A stretch of 64,000 bases of DNA from Secundilactobacillus yichangensis. GTDB taxonomy: Bacteria > Bacillota > Bacilli > Lactobacillales > Lactobacillaceae. Made by a program: the position numbers and the translations under genes. A model generated the notes under the pieces. It was not told the origin of the DNA and did no database searches. It worked only from the letters and a program-made list of their open reading frames with translations. Below are positions 45,764-55,159 of the stretch, piece by piece; within the stretch, counting starts at the first letter, position 1, and each line of letters opens with the position of its first letter. The DNA lies in the NCBI RefSeq assembly GCF_016861565.1, contig NZ_BOLK01000001.1:186001-250000 (forward strand), given 5' to 3'.

Positions 45764-47017
45764 CTACTTCCTTTCACGAATCACGGTGACGGTACCCACG
45801 GGCTTTGTTACGGACAAATCAGCTTTGGTAGTGGTTAACCCCCAGACCAGATTCGTCAAGCCATGGGTCGTGACCGTGCTTTCACCATGTCCATCGGTTA
45901 AAATCAGTGCTAGCGCGTTTAAATCATTGGCCCCCTGCTTGAACAGCCAATCAAAAATCGGCTGATAGGCAGTGCCCCCGCCGGCAACCCGTTGAAATGT
46001 GACTTGATTGCCGTGCAAAATAGTTTGCAGCTGGTCATCATGCACAACTGCGTCAAACGGAATTACCGTAATTTTATCACGATATCGTTTTAAAAGCTGG
46101 ACAATTTGTGCCAGAATATTTTGAACCTCAGTGTCAGACATGGAACCGGACTGATCAACAAATAAATAGAGCTGCCGCGTAGATGTCCTGGTTTGCCCCG
46201 GAAGATCCAAGCGGTAAGGCTGTCGGCGGTTAAACCGGTTAAAAGCGGGTTCTGGCAGCTTTTGCGGGCCGTTTAAGCCCACCATGACCAATTTACGCCA
46301 GTCCAGTTCCAACTTTGCCGGTCGCCGGTTCAGCTGATGCTGCAGCCGGTTTGGTAGCAGTCCGCGCTGCTTGGTAGGCGTTTCTTCCCAAGATTGGGCC
46401 ACCAATTGATTTAGCTGCAAGGCAGTTTCTCGATCCAGTTGCTGCCAACCAAGGTGGTTTTCGGGCGACTGACCTAATATTCGTTTGACTTGTTTTGCCT
46501 TGGTACCAGTTTGATCTTTAAGCAGCACTTGTTTTAATTCGGCTAAGTACTCGGCTGAACCAAGGTCAGCTGGTAAATGCAGTCCCAGCTTGAAATTTAC
46601 GTGCTGTCGGGTAATTGCCCCCGGATACAGCGGTTCAAGGTGGTCATTAACCGCCATGTCGGTTGCTAATTGTACCAGCGGATCATTGCCCCGATTAGCG
46701 TAGCGCACTGGGTGCTGCCATGCTAAATGGCTAACGACGTGCTGAACCAAACTTAACAGGTCTTCATCCGAATGAACGATTTCACTTAACCGTTTGGGAT
46801 TGATTAACAGTACGGGTCGTTCGGCTGTCTTGAGGGCGATTGACGAGGATAACTGCATATCAGCTTGTTTGTCTAACCGCAGCAGCAACTCACCATAAAA
46901 GCGCTGACTGTTAAGCAGTTGGCCGGTGACCTGCTGAAACAGAGCCTGTGTTTGCTGCTGCCTGCATTTTGGATTATGCTGGTTTGCAATTTGGTTCAGC
47001 TGTGTTAGAAACATCAT
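45764..47017 (-). CDS. VWA-domain protein with inactive metallopeptidase-like domain (DUF2201-like)
   Basis: A 417-residue protein. The N-terminal half resembles the putative metallopeptidase domain of DUF2201 proteins, but where HExxH is expected it reads QHVVSHLAWQH, so the catalytic glutamate is missing. The C-terminal VWA-like domain (about 275-417) has a complete MIDAS: DQSGS near 293, the TAY threonine near 350, and LTDGHGE near 375, fit to bind a divalent metal and a protein ligand. It lies 12 bases after the MoxR-type ATPase gene. Such pairs (for example RavA-ViaA) act as chaperones that insert or remodel targets; the target here is unknown. Confidence 0.75.
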   Translation of the reverse strand: MMFLTQLNQIANQHNPKCRQQQTQALFQQVTGQLLNSQRFYGELLLRLDKQADMQLSSSIALKTAERPVLLINPKRLSEIVHSDEDLLSLVQHVVSHLAWQHPVRYANRGNDPLVQLATDMAVNDHLEPLYPGAITRQHVNFKLGLHLPADLGSAEYLAELKQVLLKDQTGTKAKQVKRILGQSPENHLGWQQLDRETALQLNQLVAQSWEETPTKQRGLLPNRLQHQLNRRPAKLELDWRKLVMVGLNGPQKLPEPAFNRFNRRQPYRLDLPGQTRTSTRQLYLFVDQSGSMSDTEVQNILAQIVQLLKRYRDKITVIPFDAVVHDDQLQTILHGNQVTFQRVAGGGTAYQPIFDWLFKQGANDLNALALILTDGHGESTVTTHGLTNLVWGLTTTKADLSVTKPVGTVTVIRERK

Positions 47018-47029
47018 CTAGATCTTCTT

Positions 47030-48187
47030 TCAGTTGACGTTGTTTTTCAAGCCAATGGCAGTTAACTGATCGTAAAGCTGTTTGACCAATGGATACTTCT
47101 GAGCGGCTTCGTAAAGCTGTTCCAACAGGTCAGGCACCTCAGCAACCTTTAGAGCTACAGCAAACTGCGCGTCGACTGGCATGAGATTTAGTAAGGTCGT
47201 AAACCGGCTGGCATGAGATTCATTAGTCAGCGGATAATCATTTGTTTGCTGAATCAGACTATTCATGATGGACTGCTGCTGGTCAGTGCCAGCTTCATTA
47301 AAAATTCGCGATGCGATTGGGTTTAATGAATCACCATCGTAAATTTCCCGAGCACTAAGTCCCGCTTTTTGCTGGCGAAGAAACTGTTCAAAACTTTGAC
47401 CCACGGTGATTCCTAGATCACCTTCCAGCAAGTCCAGCCGCAACCGCTGCTGATCGTCAGCTGGCAGGTCACTCAATGCCTGCAAATTGCGTGATACCCG
47501 CTGCCATGCTCGTGGTGTTGGGTACAGGTCATCGTCATGTTCTGCAGGCGCTAATTGCTGCGGATTTTCTTCAATAAACCGCCGGACGCTTTCGATGATG
47601 TTGCCCTTCGTTTTTGCCCACTGCAGCCAGTCAGCTGCATCGGCTCGCATGACCAGTCGCACGGTTCGGTCATTAATAGCGGCATCACCTACCGTGACAC
47701 CGTAGTCGCTGGATTCGAAGCCAGCCATGGTGGCATCGGGATTCTCAGCCAGTACCAGATGCACTTGATCAGGCAGCCGCAGACTATTAATTTGCCGCTG
47801 CAGCACCAGATTCATCAGTTCACTTTGGACAGCCTGAGTACCGCGGTTAAATTCATCGAGAAACCAGATGATCGGTTGTTTGGGATGAGCCTCCGCCCAC
47901 TGAATAATCTCAATTAAGGTGTGGGTATAGCCAAACTTAACGTCTGCTAATTCGCCATACTTGGATGTTTTGACGAAAGCATTCTCGGTCATCGGCGGCA
48001 CGGGAATGGCTAAATCGCCCTTTTCTGATAAGCTGACTACCGTCGTAAACAGCTTGGCGTTCATCTTTTCTGCCACTGTTTGAACTAATGCCGATTTACC
48101 GATTCCGGCTTCACCCACGATTGCGGGAACATTGCCGGCCTTGATTACAACTGGAATTGCTGTCACTAATTCTTGAAAAGATAACAT
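47030..48187 (-). CDS. MoxR-type AAA+ ATPase
   Basis: A 385-residue AAA+ protein with Walker A GEAGIGKS (25-32), Walker B IIWFLDEFNRG near 108 and sensor region LAENPD near 149. The short N-terminus and single AAA module with a helical lid place it with MoxR/RavA-like ATPases. It starts with an ATG after GAGGGCGG and heads a three-gene unit with the VWA and 95-residue genes. A role in remodelling or metal insertion with the VWA partner is inferred. Confidence 0.82.
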   Translation of the reverse strand: MLSFQELVTAIPVVIKAGNVPAIVGEAGIGKSALVQTVAEKMNAKLFTTVVSLSEKGDLAIPVPPMTENAFVKTSKYGELADVKFGYTHTLIEIIQWAEAHPKQPIIWFLDEFNRGTQAVQSELMNLVLQRQINSLRLPDQVHLVLAENPDATMAGFESSDYGVTVGDAAINDRTVRLVMRADAADWLQWAKTKGNIIESVRRFIEENPQQLAPAEHDDDLYPTPRAWQRVSRNLQALSDLPADDQQRLRLDLLEGDLGITVGQSFEQFLRQQKAGLSAREIYDGDSLNPIASRIFNEAGTDQQQSIMNSLIQQTNDYPLTNESHASRFTTLLNLMPVDAQFAVALKVAEVPDLLEQLYEAAQKYPLVKQLYDQLTAIGLKNNVN

Positions 48188-48208
48188 CTATCCGCCCTCT
48201 TTGCATTT

Positions 48209-48244
48209 TTCAAAAAAGAGTCCAGGGTTTACACCCCCGACTCA
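48209..48244 (-). terminator. Terminator of ylxM-ffh
   Basis: GAGTC-GG-GGG pairs with CCC-TG-GACTC, followed by TTTTTT on the minus strand. It ends the ffh transcript immediately upstream of the MoxR-type gene. Confidence 0.7.
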
Positions 48245-48256
48245 ATGGTTTACTCA

Positions 48257-49705
48257 TTATTTACGCCGGCGTCTTAAACTGTTACGGCGTTTTTTATTTT
48301 TTTTGATGCGACGGGACATGGACTTCATAGCCATCTGCCCCATTTTACCGCCAAGAGCATTCCCCATACCGGCATTGTTCATCATACCTTGCATGCCGGA
48401 GAAGTTCCCCTTAGAAACTTGATTCATCATCTTTTTCATTTGATTAAACTGCTTGATCATGCGGTTGACTTCTTGAACTGGTCGGCCAGAACCAGCAGCA
48501 ATCCGGCGACGACGCGAAGGGTTTAAGACATCGGGTTCGGTCCGTTCCTGTTCCGTCATTGAGTAAATAACGGCCTTGATGTGATCCATATCTTTTGGAT
48601 CCATCTTAGCGTTAGCTAGCGCTGGATTATTGGCCATTCCAGGAATCATCTTCATAATTTGATCCATGGGACCCATCTTTTGAATCTGCTGCAGCTGATC
48701 CAAGAAATCGTTGAAATCAAACGAATTCTCACGCATTTTTTCGGTTAATTCTTGCGCTTGCTTCTCGTCGTATTCCTTTTGGGTCTTTTCAATCAGGGAT
48801 AACATATCCCCCATACCCAGGATTCGAGAAGCCATGCGATCAGGGTGAAAGACGTCTAAATCAGACATCTTTTCACCTTCACCGACGAACTTAATTGGCT
48901 TGCCGGTAACTGCCCGAATTGACAGTGCGGCACCACCACGGGTGTCACCGTCTAGTTTGGTGAGAATCACACCAGTCACATCCAACTTATCGTCAAAGCC
49001 TTGGGCAGTTGCCACGGCGTTTTGACCAGTCATGGCATCGACTACCAGCATGATTTCGTTTGGATGAGCCAGATCTTTGATCCGGGCCAGTTCATCCATC
49101 AGCTGTTCATCGATCTGCAACCGACCAGCAGTATCAATAAAGACGTAATCGTTATGGTCCGCTTTAGCCTTTGCCAGTCCTTGACGCACGATTTCAACTG
49201 GATCAGTATCCGTACCCATTTCAAAGACGGGGACGTCGATCTGCTTACCCACCGTAACCAATTGATCGATGGCGGCTGGCCGGTAAACATCGGCTGCAAT
49301 CATCAATGGTCGGGCGTTTTCTTCAGTTTTAAGACGGTTGGCTAATTTACCGGCAGTGGTTGTTTTACCAGCACCTTGAAGACCGACCATCATAATAATG
49401 GTTGGAATCTTCGGGGCTTTGTTCAACGGTACTTCCGTTTCACCCATTGTCTTGGTTAATTCTTCGTCAACAATTTTAACGATTTGCTGAGCGGGATTTA
49501 ACCCTTCCAGCACTTTGGAGCCGACTGCCCGTTCACGGACGGTTTTAACGAAGTCTTTAACGACGTCGAAGTTAACGTCGGCTTCCAGTAATGCAAGCCG
49601 AATCTCACGCATGGTATCACGTAAGTCGGCTTCAGAAATCTTCCCCTTACCACGGAGTTTTTTCATGGCGTTTTGTAAACGCTCTGTTAGTCCTTCAAAT
49701 GCCAT
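48257..49705 (-). CDS. ffh: Signal recognition particle protein Ffh
   Basis: A 482-residue SRP54 GTPase. N-domain helices (1-85) precede the G domain with GLQGAGKTTTAGKLANRL (about 107), DTAGRLQIDEQL and TKLDGDTRGG motifs, and the C-terminal M domain is rich in methionine (MKKMMNQ, MQGMMNNAGMGNALGG) for signal peptide and 4.5S RNA binding. It delivers nascent membrane proteins to FtsY, encoded close by. Directly downstream of ylxM. Confidence 0.97.
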   Translation of the reverse strand: MAFEGLTERLQNAMKKLRGKGKISEADLRDTMREIRLALLEADVNFDVVKDFVKTVRERAVGSKVLEGLNPAQQIVKIVDEELTKTMGETEVPLNKAPKIPTIIMMVGLQGAGKTTTAGKLANRLKTEENARPLMIAADVYRPAAIDQLVTVGKQIDVPVFEMGTDTDPVEIVRQGLAKAKADHNDYVFIDTAGRLQIDEQLMDELARIKDLAHPNEIMLVVDAMTGQNAVATAQGFDDKLDVTGVILTKLDGDTRGGAALSIRAVTGKPIKFVGEGEKMSDLDVFHPDRMASRILGMGDMLSLIEKTQKEYDEKQAQELTEKMRENSFDFNDFLDQLQQIQKMGPMDQIMKMIPGMANNPALANAKMDPKDMDHIKAVIYSMTEQERTEPDVLNPSRRRRIAAGSGRPVQEVNRMIKQFNQMKKMMNQVSKGNFSGMQGMMNNAGMGNALGGKMGQMAMKSMSRRIKKNKKRRNSLRRRRK

Positions 49706-49723
49706 TTGTTATGCACCTAACTT

Positions 49724-50065
49724 TCATTCTTCTTCAGCTGATTCTAATCGGTTAACCAGCTGGTTAAGTTGTTGATCATTTGGATATTGTTTTGCAACGT
49801 AGCTCTGAATTTCATCCGCCAATTGATTTCGCTTGGTGAACTCTTCGAGAAGATGCAGTTTTTTTTCATAGGTTTCAAGGATTTTTTCGGTTCGCCGAAT
49901 GTTGTCATAAACCGCTTGACGGCTAACATCAAAATCTTCCGAGATTTCGCCTAATGAATAATCGTCACCGTAATAAAGCTGCATGTAATCATTTTGTTTT
50001 TTGGTCAACAGCGGCTGATAAAAGGCAAACAGCGAGTTGATCCGGTTATTTTTTTCAATCTCCAC
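49724..50065 (-). CDS. ylxM: YlxM-like SRP-associated helix-turn-helix protein
   Basis: A 113-residue protein with a sigma-70 region 4-like helix-turn-helix ([20 protein letters not shown] near 37-56). YlxM associates with the SRP in streptococci and modulates GTPase activity of Ffh and FtsY. Start is GTG with AGGGAGG upstream. It is cotranscribed with ffh, 18 bases ahead of it. Confidence 0.9.
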   Translation of the reverse strand: MEIEKNNRINSLFAFYQPLLTKKQNDYMQLYYGDDYSLGEISEDFDVSRQAVYDNIRRTEKILETYEKKLHLLEEFTKRNQLADEIQSYVAKQYPNDQQLNQLVNRLESAEEE

Positions 50066-50112
50066 GTTGTTATCCTCCCTTAATCCGCAAACTAGTTTAA
50101 CCTAGCTTATCC

Positions 50113-50121
50113 ATTATACCA
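50113..50121 (-). promoter_or_regulatory. Extended -10 promoter of ylxM-ffh
   Basis: TGGTATAAT on the minus strand, about 50 bases upstream of ylxM; no clear -35 box. Confidence 0.5.
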
Positions 50122-50164
50122 AATCCTAACAATAGCGATAGGTTTTCCCTTTAAAAAGTCAAAA

Positions 50165-50196
50165 AGTCGTTGAGTCCGTATAGACTAACGACTCTT
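50165..50196 (-). terminator. Terminator of the rnc-smc-ftsY operon
   Basis: AAGAGTCGTTAGTC pairs with GACTCAACGACTT (small internal mismatches), followed by TTTTT on the minus strand beyond ftsY. Confidence 0.7.
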
Positions 50197-50201
50197 CGAT
50201 T

Positions 50202-51563
50202 TTATTTAACGTCGATCAGACCCTTAAACAGGCCGTAAACGAATTCACTTGGTTCAAATGGCCGTAAGTCATCCACTTGTTCACCAAGACCAACGTATTT
50301 GACTGGCAAATGCAGTTCGTTACGAATTGCCAGCACAATCCCACCACGAGCGGTTCCGTCAAGTTTGGTGAGCACAATACCGGTGACATCCGTAGCTTCC
50401 TTAAACATTTTTGCTTGGTTTAAAGCGTTTTGTCCGGTAGTAGCATCCAGTACCAGAAGAACTTCGTGCGGCGCGTCAGGGATCTCACGGGTGATGATCC
50501 GCTTCATTTTAGCCAATTCGTTCATTAGGTTGGTCTTGTTCTGCAGCCGACCAGCAGTATCAACGAATAAAATATCGTAATTTTCTGATTTGGCTTTTTT
50601 CAGTGCGTCATAGACCACAGCTGACGGATCACTTTGTTCTGGCTTCTTAACAATGTCTACGCCATCGCGCTGAGCCCAAACGTTCAGCTGTTCAATGGCC
50701 CCGGCACGGAAGGTATCAGCCGCAGCTAAAAGGACTTTCTTGCCCTGCTGTTTAAAGAGGTTGGCCATTTTACCGATGGTGGTGGTTTTACCAACCCCGT
50801 TGACCCCAACAAACAAGATGACAGTGGGACCTTCTTTAGCAAAGGTCAACCCGTTTTTCTCGTTTGTTCCTGCTTGGTCGTAAAGTTCAATCAGTTTTTC
50901 AACCACGACGTTTTGAACGTCTTTGGGTTTCTTGACGTTTTTAAGCTTAACTTCTTCCCGCAGTTCATCGCTGATTTTCATGGCCATGTCAAACCCAACG
51001 TCGGCGCCAATCAGCGTTTCTTCCAAATCATCGAAAAAGCCTTCATCAACGGAACGGAAGTTTGCCAATAAATGGTTCAAACGCTGGCCAAAGGTTAACC
51101 GTGATTTTTCAAGGCCCTTGTCATAGCGTTCAGCTTCGGTTGGCTCCGTTTGTTCAGTCGTTTCATCCGAGGGTGTATCTTGAGATTCCGGCTCAACTAG
51201 TGTCTGTTTTTCGGCACCTTCAGCTGATCCTGACTGTTCTTCAGCTTTCGGCTCTGACGACGCCGTAGCCTGTTCGTCGGCTTCAGTCTCACTTTGAACA
51301 GCCTCCACTGGAGCGTCAGTTTCTTCTGTTTCCGGTTGCTTTGCTTCTTCGGTTGGTTTCGCAGCTTCAGCAGTATTCGTATCAGTCGTTTTGGTTTCAG
51401 TGGCTTCATCCGGAGTTTTAGTTGCTTTTATCTCAGAAGCCGGCTCATCGGCTTTAGGAGCTGGTGCTTCAGTCTGTGTGGTATCAGTTTCGGGTTTTTG
51501 TTCAGCAGGCTTTTTAGACTCGTCTTGTTTGGCGCGTCGTTTGAAAAAATCAAATAGTCCCAC
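50202..51563 (-). CDS. ftsY: SRP receptor FtsY with long acidic N-terminal extension
   Basis: A 453-residue receptor that docks Ffh-ribosome complexes at the membrane. A short basic start (MGLFDFFKRRAKQDESKK) is followed by about 130 residues made almost only of Glu, Thr, Pro, Ala, Asp, Ser and Lys, rich in TE and EA pairs. The NG domain starts near 150, with GVNGVGKTTTIGKMA, DTAGRLQNKTNLMNEL and TKLDGTARGG. The extension is longer than in the Bacillus protein and similar to the acidic A-domain of E. coli FtsY. Third gene after rnc and smc. Confidence 0.95.
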   Translation of the reverse strand: MGLFDFFKRRAKQDESKKPAEQKPETDTTQTEAPAPKADEPASEIKATKTPDEATETKTTDTNTAEAAKPTEEAKQPETEETDAPVEAVQSETEADEQATASSEPKAEEQSGSAEGAEKQTLVEPESQDTPSDETTEQTEPTEAERYDKGLEKSRLTFGQRLNHLLANFRSVDEGFFDDLEETLIGADVGFDMAMKISDELREEVKLKNVKKPKDVQNVVVEKLIELYDQAGTNEKNGLTFAKEGPTVILFVGVNGVGKTTTIGKMANLFKQQGKKVLLAAADTFRAGAIEQLNVWAQRDGVDIVKKPEQSDPSAVVYDALKKAKSENYDILFVDTAGRLQNKTNLMNELAKMKRIITREIPDAPHEVLLVLDATTGQNALNQAKMFKEATDVTGIVLTKLDGTARGGIVLAIRNELHLPVKYVGLGEQVDDLRPFEPSEFVYGLFKGLIDVK

Positions 51564-51583
51564 AAAATCACATCCTTATCTCG

Positions 51584-54500
51584 TTATCTTTGTGCAGGTA
51601 CTTTATCTAAATCGACAGAAACCAGCTTTGATACGCCGGATTCCTGCATCGTGATGCCGTATAGCCGGTCAGCTTGAACCATGGTTTCTTTACGATGGGT
51701 AATTACGATAAATTGGGTATCATCATCAAAATGGTTTAAGTAACTGGCAAAACGGCCAGTATTAGCTGGATCTAACGCAGCTTCGGCCTCATCTAGGACA
51801 CAGAATGGTGCCGGCTGGACGCGCAAAACCGCAAACAGAAGTGTGATGGCAGTCAACGCCCGCTCCCCACCAGATAATAATCGCATACTCTGCAGCCATT
51901 TTCCAGGCGGTTCAGCCATAATTTCAATTCCGGTCGTTAATAGGTGGTCTGGGTCAGTTAGAACTAACTTAGCCTGGCCCCCGCCAAACATCTTAACAAA
52001 GGTTTCTTGAAACTTTTGGTTTAACGTCTTGAACGTTGTGTCAAAGCGTGCGATCACTTGCTGGTCCATTTCGTTCATGGTCTCCAGCAGATTGTTTTTC
52101 GACGCGCTCAAATCCTCTTTTTGCTGCGTCAAAAAGTCATAACGGGATTTGACCCGGTCATATTCATCAATACTTGAAACGTTGACTTCACCTAAATCGT
52201 CAAGGCCGCGTTTGAGCAGTTTCAGCTTTTCTCGAACCTGATCGATTGGCAGGTCGACTTGGTGCTGTTTGGCGAATGCGAGGCTCACGTGGTACGTTTC
52301 GGAAAGCGCATTTTGACGCTGATCGAGCTGTGAACTCAGTTTCGAGCAGGCAACGTCTAGCTTTTGAACGCCCAGCTGTTCGTTATTAAGCGTTTCCGTT
52401 GCCAGCTGGTTTGAACGCTCTAAATCGGCTTGCTGATCGTTAGCTGTCCCTAAATCAAGGTTCAACTGTTTCAAGGTAGCTTGAAGCTGTTGCTCTTTAT
52501 CAGCTAACCGCTTCAAGCGGGCCTGATGATCCTGTGTGGATTCCCCGGTTTCAGACTGCTGAGCGTTTAATGCGTCAATTCTATCTTGCAGCGTTTTGCT
52601 GGTGTCTTGTAAACTCGCAACCCGCTGCGCCTGTTCGGTAGCTTCCTTGTCCAACTGCTTAACTTGAACGGATTTGGTGGTCACCACGGCACGCTGATCT
52701 TGATACTGAGCACTAATTTTCTGGACGGATTCGCTGCGCTTAGCCTGCTGTTCTTTAAGCGCAGTCATCCGTTCTTTCAACGTGGCTAGTTTTTGTTCGG
52801 CATCGGCCGTGTCCATTTGGTTACGCTTCAACTGCGTAGCAAAGTCTTCACTTTCCTGATTTAAGCCCCACTGCGCTTGGTGAACAGCAATCTGTTTCTT
52901 GATTGAGGTCACGTGGTCAGACAGCAGCTTAACTTGGTTTTCTGCTTGCTGACGGGTAACACTTAACGCGTTCAACTGATTTTGAAAATCAGTTTGATTA
53001 TCGTTTTCCTGTGCTGCTTTCAGTTGCTTCAACTCAGTCTGCTTAGCCGCAAGCTGACTGGCCATTTGCTCAACACTGGACTGTAACTTGGTCAGTTCCT
53101 GTTTTTGACTTAAAATGCCGCGGCGTTCGTGCTTATCTTTACCGCCAGACATTGCCCCGCTGGTAGAAATAACTTCGCCAGCGAGAGTAATGATGCGGTA
53201 ACGGTGATGAATCAGGTTAGCGAGTTCAACAGCGTGGTTTAAATCGTCAGCAAAAATTAAATTACCTAATAAGTGTTCTACCACAGGTTTTAACCGGTTA
53301 TCACTGACTTGAACCAAATCAGCAGCGACGCCCAGAAAACCAGTTGCTTGGCGGCACCTTGATAAAGCGTCGGCAGAAACGTGTGAAATTCTAATTTTGT
53401 TTAATGGCAAAAAGGTACTGCGTCCTAGCTGATTAGTCGTTAAGTACCGAATAGCGGCTTTCCCAGCAGTTTCATCGGTAACAACCACGTGTTGCTGCTG
53501 GGCGCCAATGGCAGCTTCTACGGCTTTGGTATACTTCTCCGGCACCTCAAGAATTTCAGCGACTGGTCCAATAATACCCGTTAGCTGATTCTTGGCCTTT
53601 AAAACGGCTTTAGTGCCTTGATAGAAACCGGTGTAATTTTGAGCAAGTTCCTGCAGACTCTTCAAACGGGCCTTAGCCTGCTGACTCACCTCAAGGGCTG
53701 ACAGCCACTGATTATTTAACGTTTCAATCTGTTTTTGACGTTGCTGATGCTCAGCGGTCAGTTTCTTACAATTTTTCTGCAACTGATCATACTGCTGCTG
53801 CTGAACCTGGAGCTTTTCATTGGCCGTTTTTAGCTTATCATTTTGCTCCGAAAGGTCATTTTGCAGGTTCTGCAAGCGTTGATCCGCTTGCTGATTTTCG
53901 GAATTTGCCCGCTGCTGATTCTTCTCTAAATACTGTTTTTGATTATGCAGTGTCGTAATGGCCTGTAGCTGATCAATGTAGTCGTTTTGCAGCCGGTCTT
54001 CTTCACCAGCCATTTTGGCTTCATCCAAGTCAGCTAATTGACCCTTTAACTGGTTGGCGCTCCTGCGGTCTTGTTTTAAAGCCGCTTTGAGCTTTTTTAG
54101 CTGTTCTTGGGTAGTTGCTAAAGTTGTTTGTGCCTGCTTTAAACTCGCTCGCGTATCGTTGACCCGTGTTGTCAGCTCACTTAACGTTTGCTTTTGATGC
54201 TTCTGACGTTCTGAGTCTAATGCTTGTGCTCCAGCCACTTGCTGCTTGCGAGAAGTTACGTCCAGCAACTGCTGGTTCGTATCATCCTTCTGACTGGTTA
54301 ATTTGGTGGTCTTTTTACGAGCGGCATCTAATTCAGCTGAATTATTGGCCAGTTGTTTCTTGGTATCATCAACGCGTGACTGCTTTTCTTTGAGCTGTTT
54401 TTGCTGATTCTTTAATTTAATTTGTAACGATTCAATTTCAAGTACTAAGCGGGTTTGGTCAAGTTCGTCAAACTGCTTTTTTTGCGTCACGTATTCCTTG

Positions 54501-55135
54501 GCTAAACTGCTTTGCTGTGCCAAGGGTTCAATTTGACTGCCAAGTTCTGACATTAAATCGTTGACCCGATCAAGGTAGCCAGCAGTCTGATCCAGTTCAC
54601 GCTTAGCTTTTTCCTTACCGAGCCGGTACTTTGAAACACCGATCAGTTCTTCGACGATAAAACGTCGGTCCTCTGGTTTACTGTTGAAAATTGATTCAAC
54701 TCGCCCTTGTGAAATCATGGAAAAGGCATTATCGCCAATGCCGGAGTCCATAAATAGGTTCAAAATATCCTTTAACCGGCAGTCCTGACCATTCAGCTGA
54801 TAGCTGCTTTCGCCGTTTCTGAACAGTTTTCGGGTCACGTTAATCTCAGAGTATTCAGTTTTTAAATAGTGATCCGAATTGTCCAAAATCATGGTTACCC
54901 GTGCTCGGTTCAGCGGCTTGCGCTTGGAAGAACCGCTGAAGATCACGTCGGGCATCCGGCTTCCCCGAAGGTTCTTGGCTGATTGCTCCCCAAGCACCCA
55001 TCGGATAGCTTCACTGATATTGCTTTTGCCACTTCCATTGGGGCCAACGATGCCAGTGACGCCATCTTCAAATTCGATTTTGGTATCGTCCGCAAACGAC
55101 TTGAAACCACTAATCTCTAGCGATTTTAGTTTCAT
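51584..55135 (-). CDS. smc: Chromosome partition protein SMC
   Basis: An 1183-residue SMC. The N-terminal Walker A is GPNGSGKSNISEAIRWVLGE (32-51); long coiled coils flank the hinge (about 505-665, GIIGPVAEILEVPEKY onward); the C-terminal head has the LLSGGERALTAITLLFA signature and VLDEAEAALDPANTGRF Walker B. It organises and segregates the chromosome with ScpA and ScpB. It lies 24 bases after rnc. Confidence 0.97.
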   Translation of the reverse strand: MKLKSLEISGFKSFADDTKIEFEDGVTGIVGPNGSGKSNISEAIRWVLGEQSAKNLRGSRMPDVIFSGSSKRKPLNRARVTMILDNSDHYLKTEYSEINVTRKLFRNGESSYQLNGQDCRLKDILNLFMDSGIGDNAFSMISQGRVESIFNSKPEDRRFIVEELIGVSKYRLGKEKAKRELDQTAGYLDRVNDLMSELGSQIEPLAQQSSLAKEYVTQKKQFDELDQTRLVLEIESLQIKLKNQQKQLKEKQSRVDDTKKQLANNSAELDAARKKTTKLTSQKDDTNQQLLDVTSRKQQVAGAQALDSERQKHQKQTLSELTTRVNDTRASLKQAQTTLATTQEQLKKLKAALKQDRRSANQLKGQLADLDEAKMAGEEDRLQNDYIDQLQAITTLHNQKQYLEKNQQRANSENQQADQRLQNLQNDLSEQNDKLKTANEKLQVQQQQYDQLQKNCKKLTAEHQQRQKQIETLNNQWLSALEVSQQAKARLKSLQELAQNYTGFYQGTKAVLKAKNQLTGIIGPVAEILEVPEKYTKAVEAAIGAQQQHVVVTDETAGKAAIRYLTTNQLGRSTFLPLNKIRISHVSADALSRCRQATGFLGVAADLVQVSDNRLKPVVEHLLGNLIFADDLNHAVELANLIHHRYRIITLAGEVISTSGAMSGGKDKHERRGILSQKQELTKLQSSVEQMASQLAAKQTELKQLKAAQENDNQTDFQNQLNALSVTRQQAENQVKLLSDHVTSIKKQIAVHQAQWGLNQESEDFATQLKRNQMDTADAEQKLATLKERMTALKEQQAKRSESVQKISAQYQDQRAVVTTKSVQVKQLDKEATEQAQRVASLQDTSKTLQDRIDALNAQQSETGESTQDHQARLKRLADKEQQLQATLKQLNLDLGTANDQQADLERSNQLATETLNNEQLGVQKLDVACSKLSSQLDQRQNALSETYHVSLAFAKQHQVDLPIDQVREKLKLLKRGLDDLGEVNVSSIDEYDRVKSRYDFLTQQKEDLSASKNNLLETMNEMDQQVIARFDTTFKTLNQKFQETFVKMFGGGQAKLVLTDPDHLLTTGIEIMAEPPGKWLQSMRLLSGGERALTAITLLFAVLRVQPAPFCVLDEAEAALDPANTGRFASYLNHFDDDTQFIVITHRKETMVQADRLYGITMQESGVSKLVSVDLDKVPAQR

Positions 55136-55159
55136 AATTGCTCCCCACTTACTTTCAAA

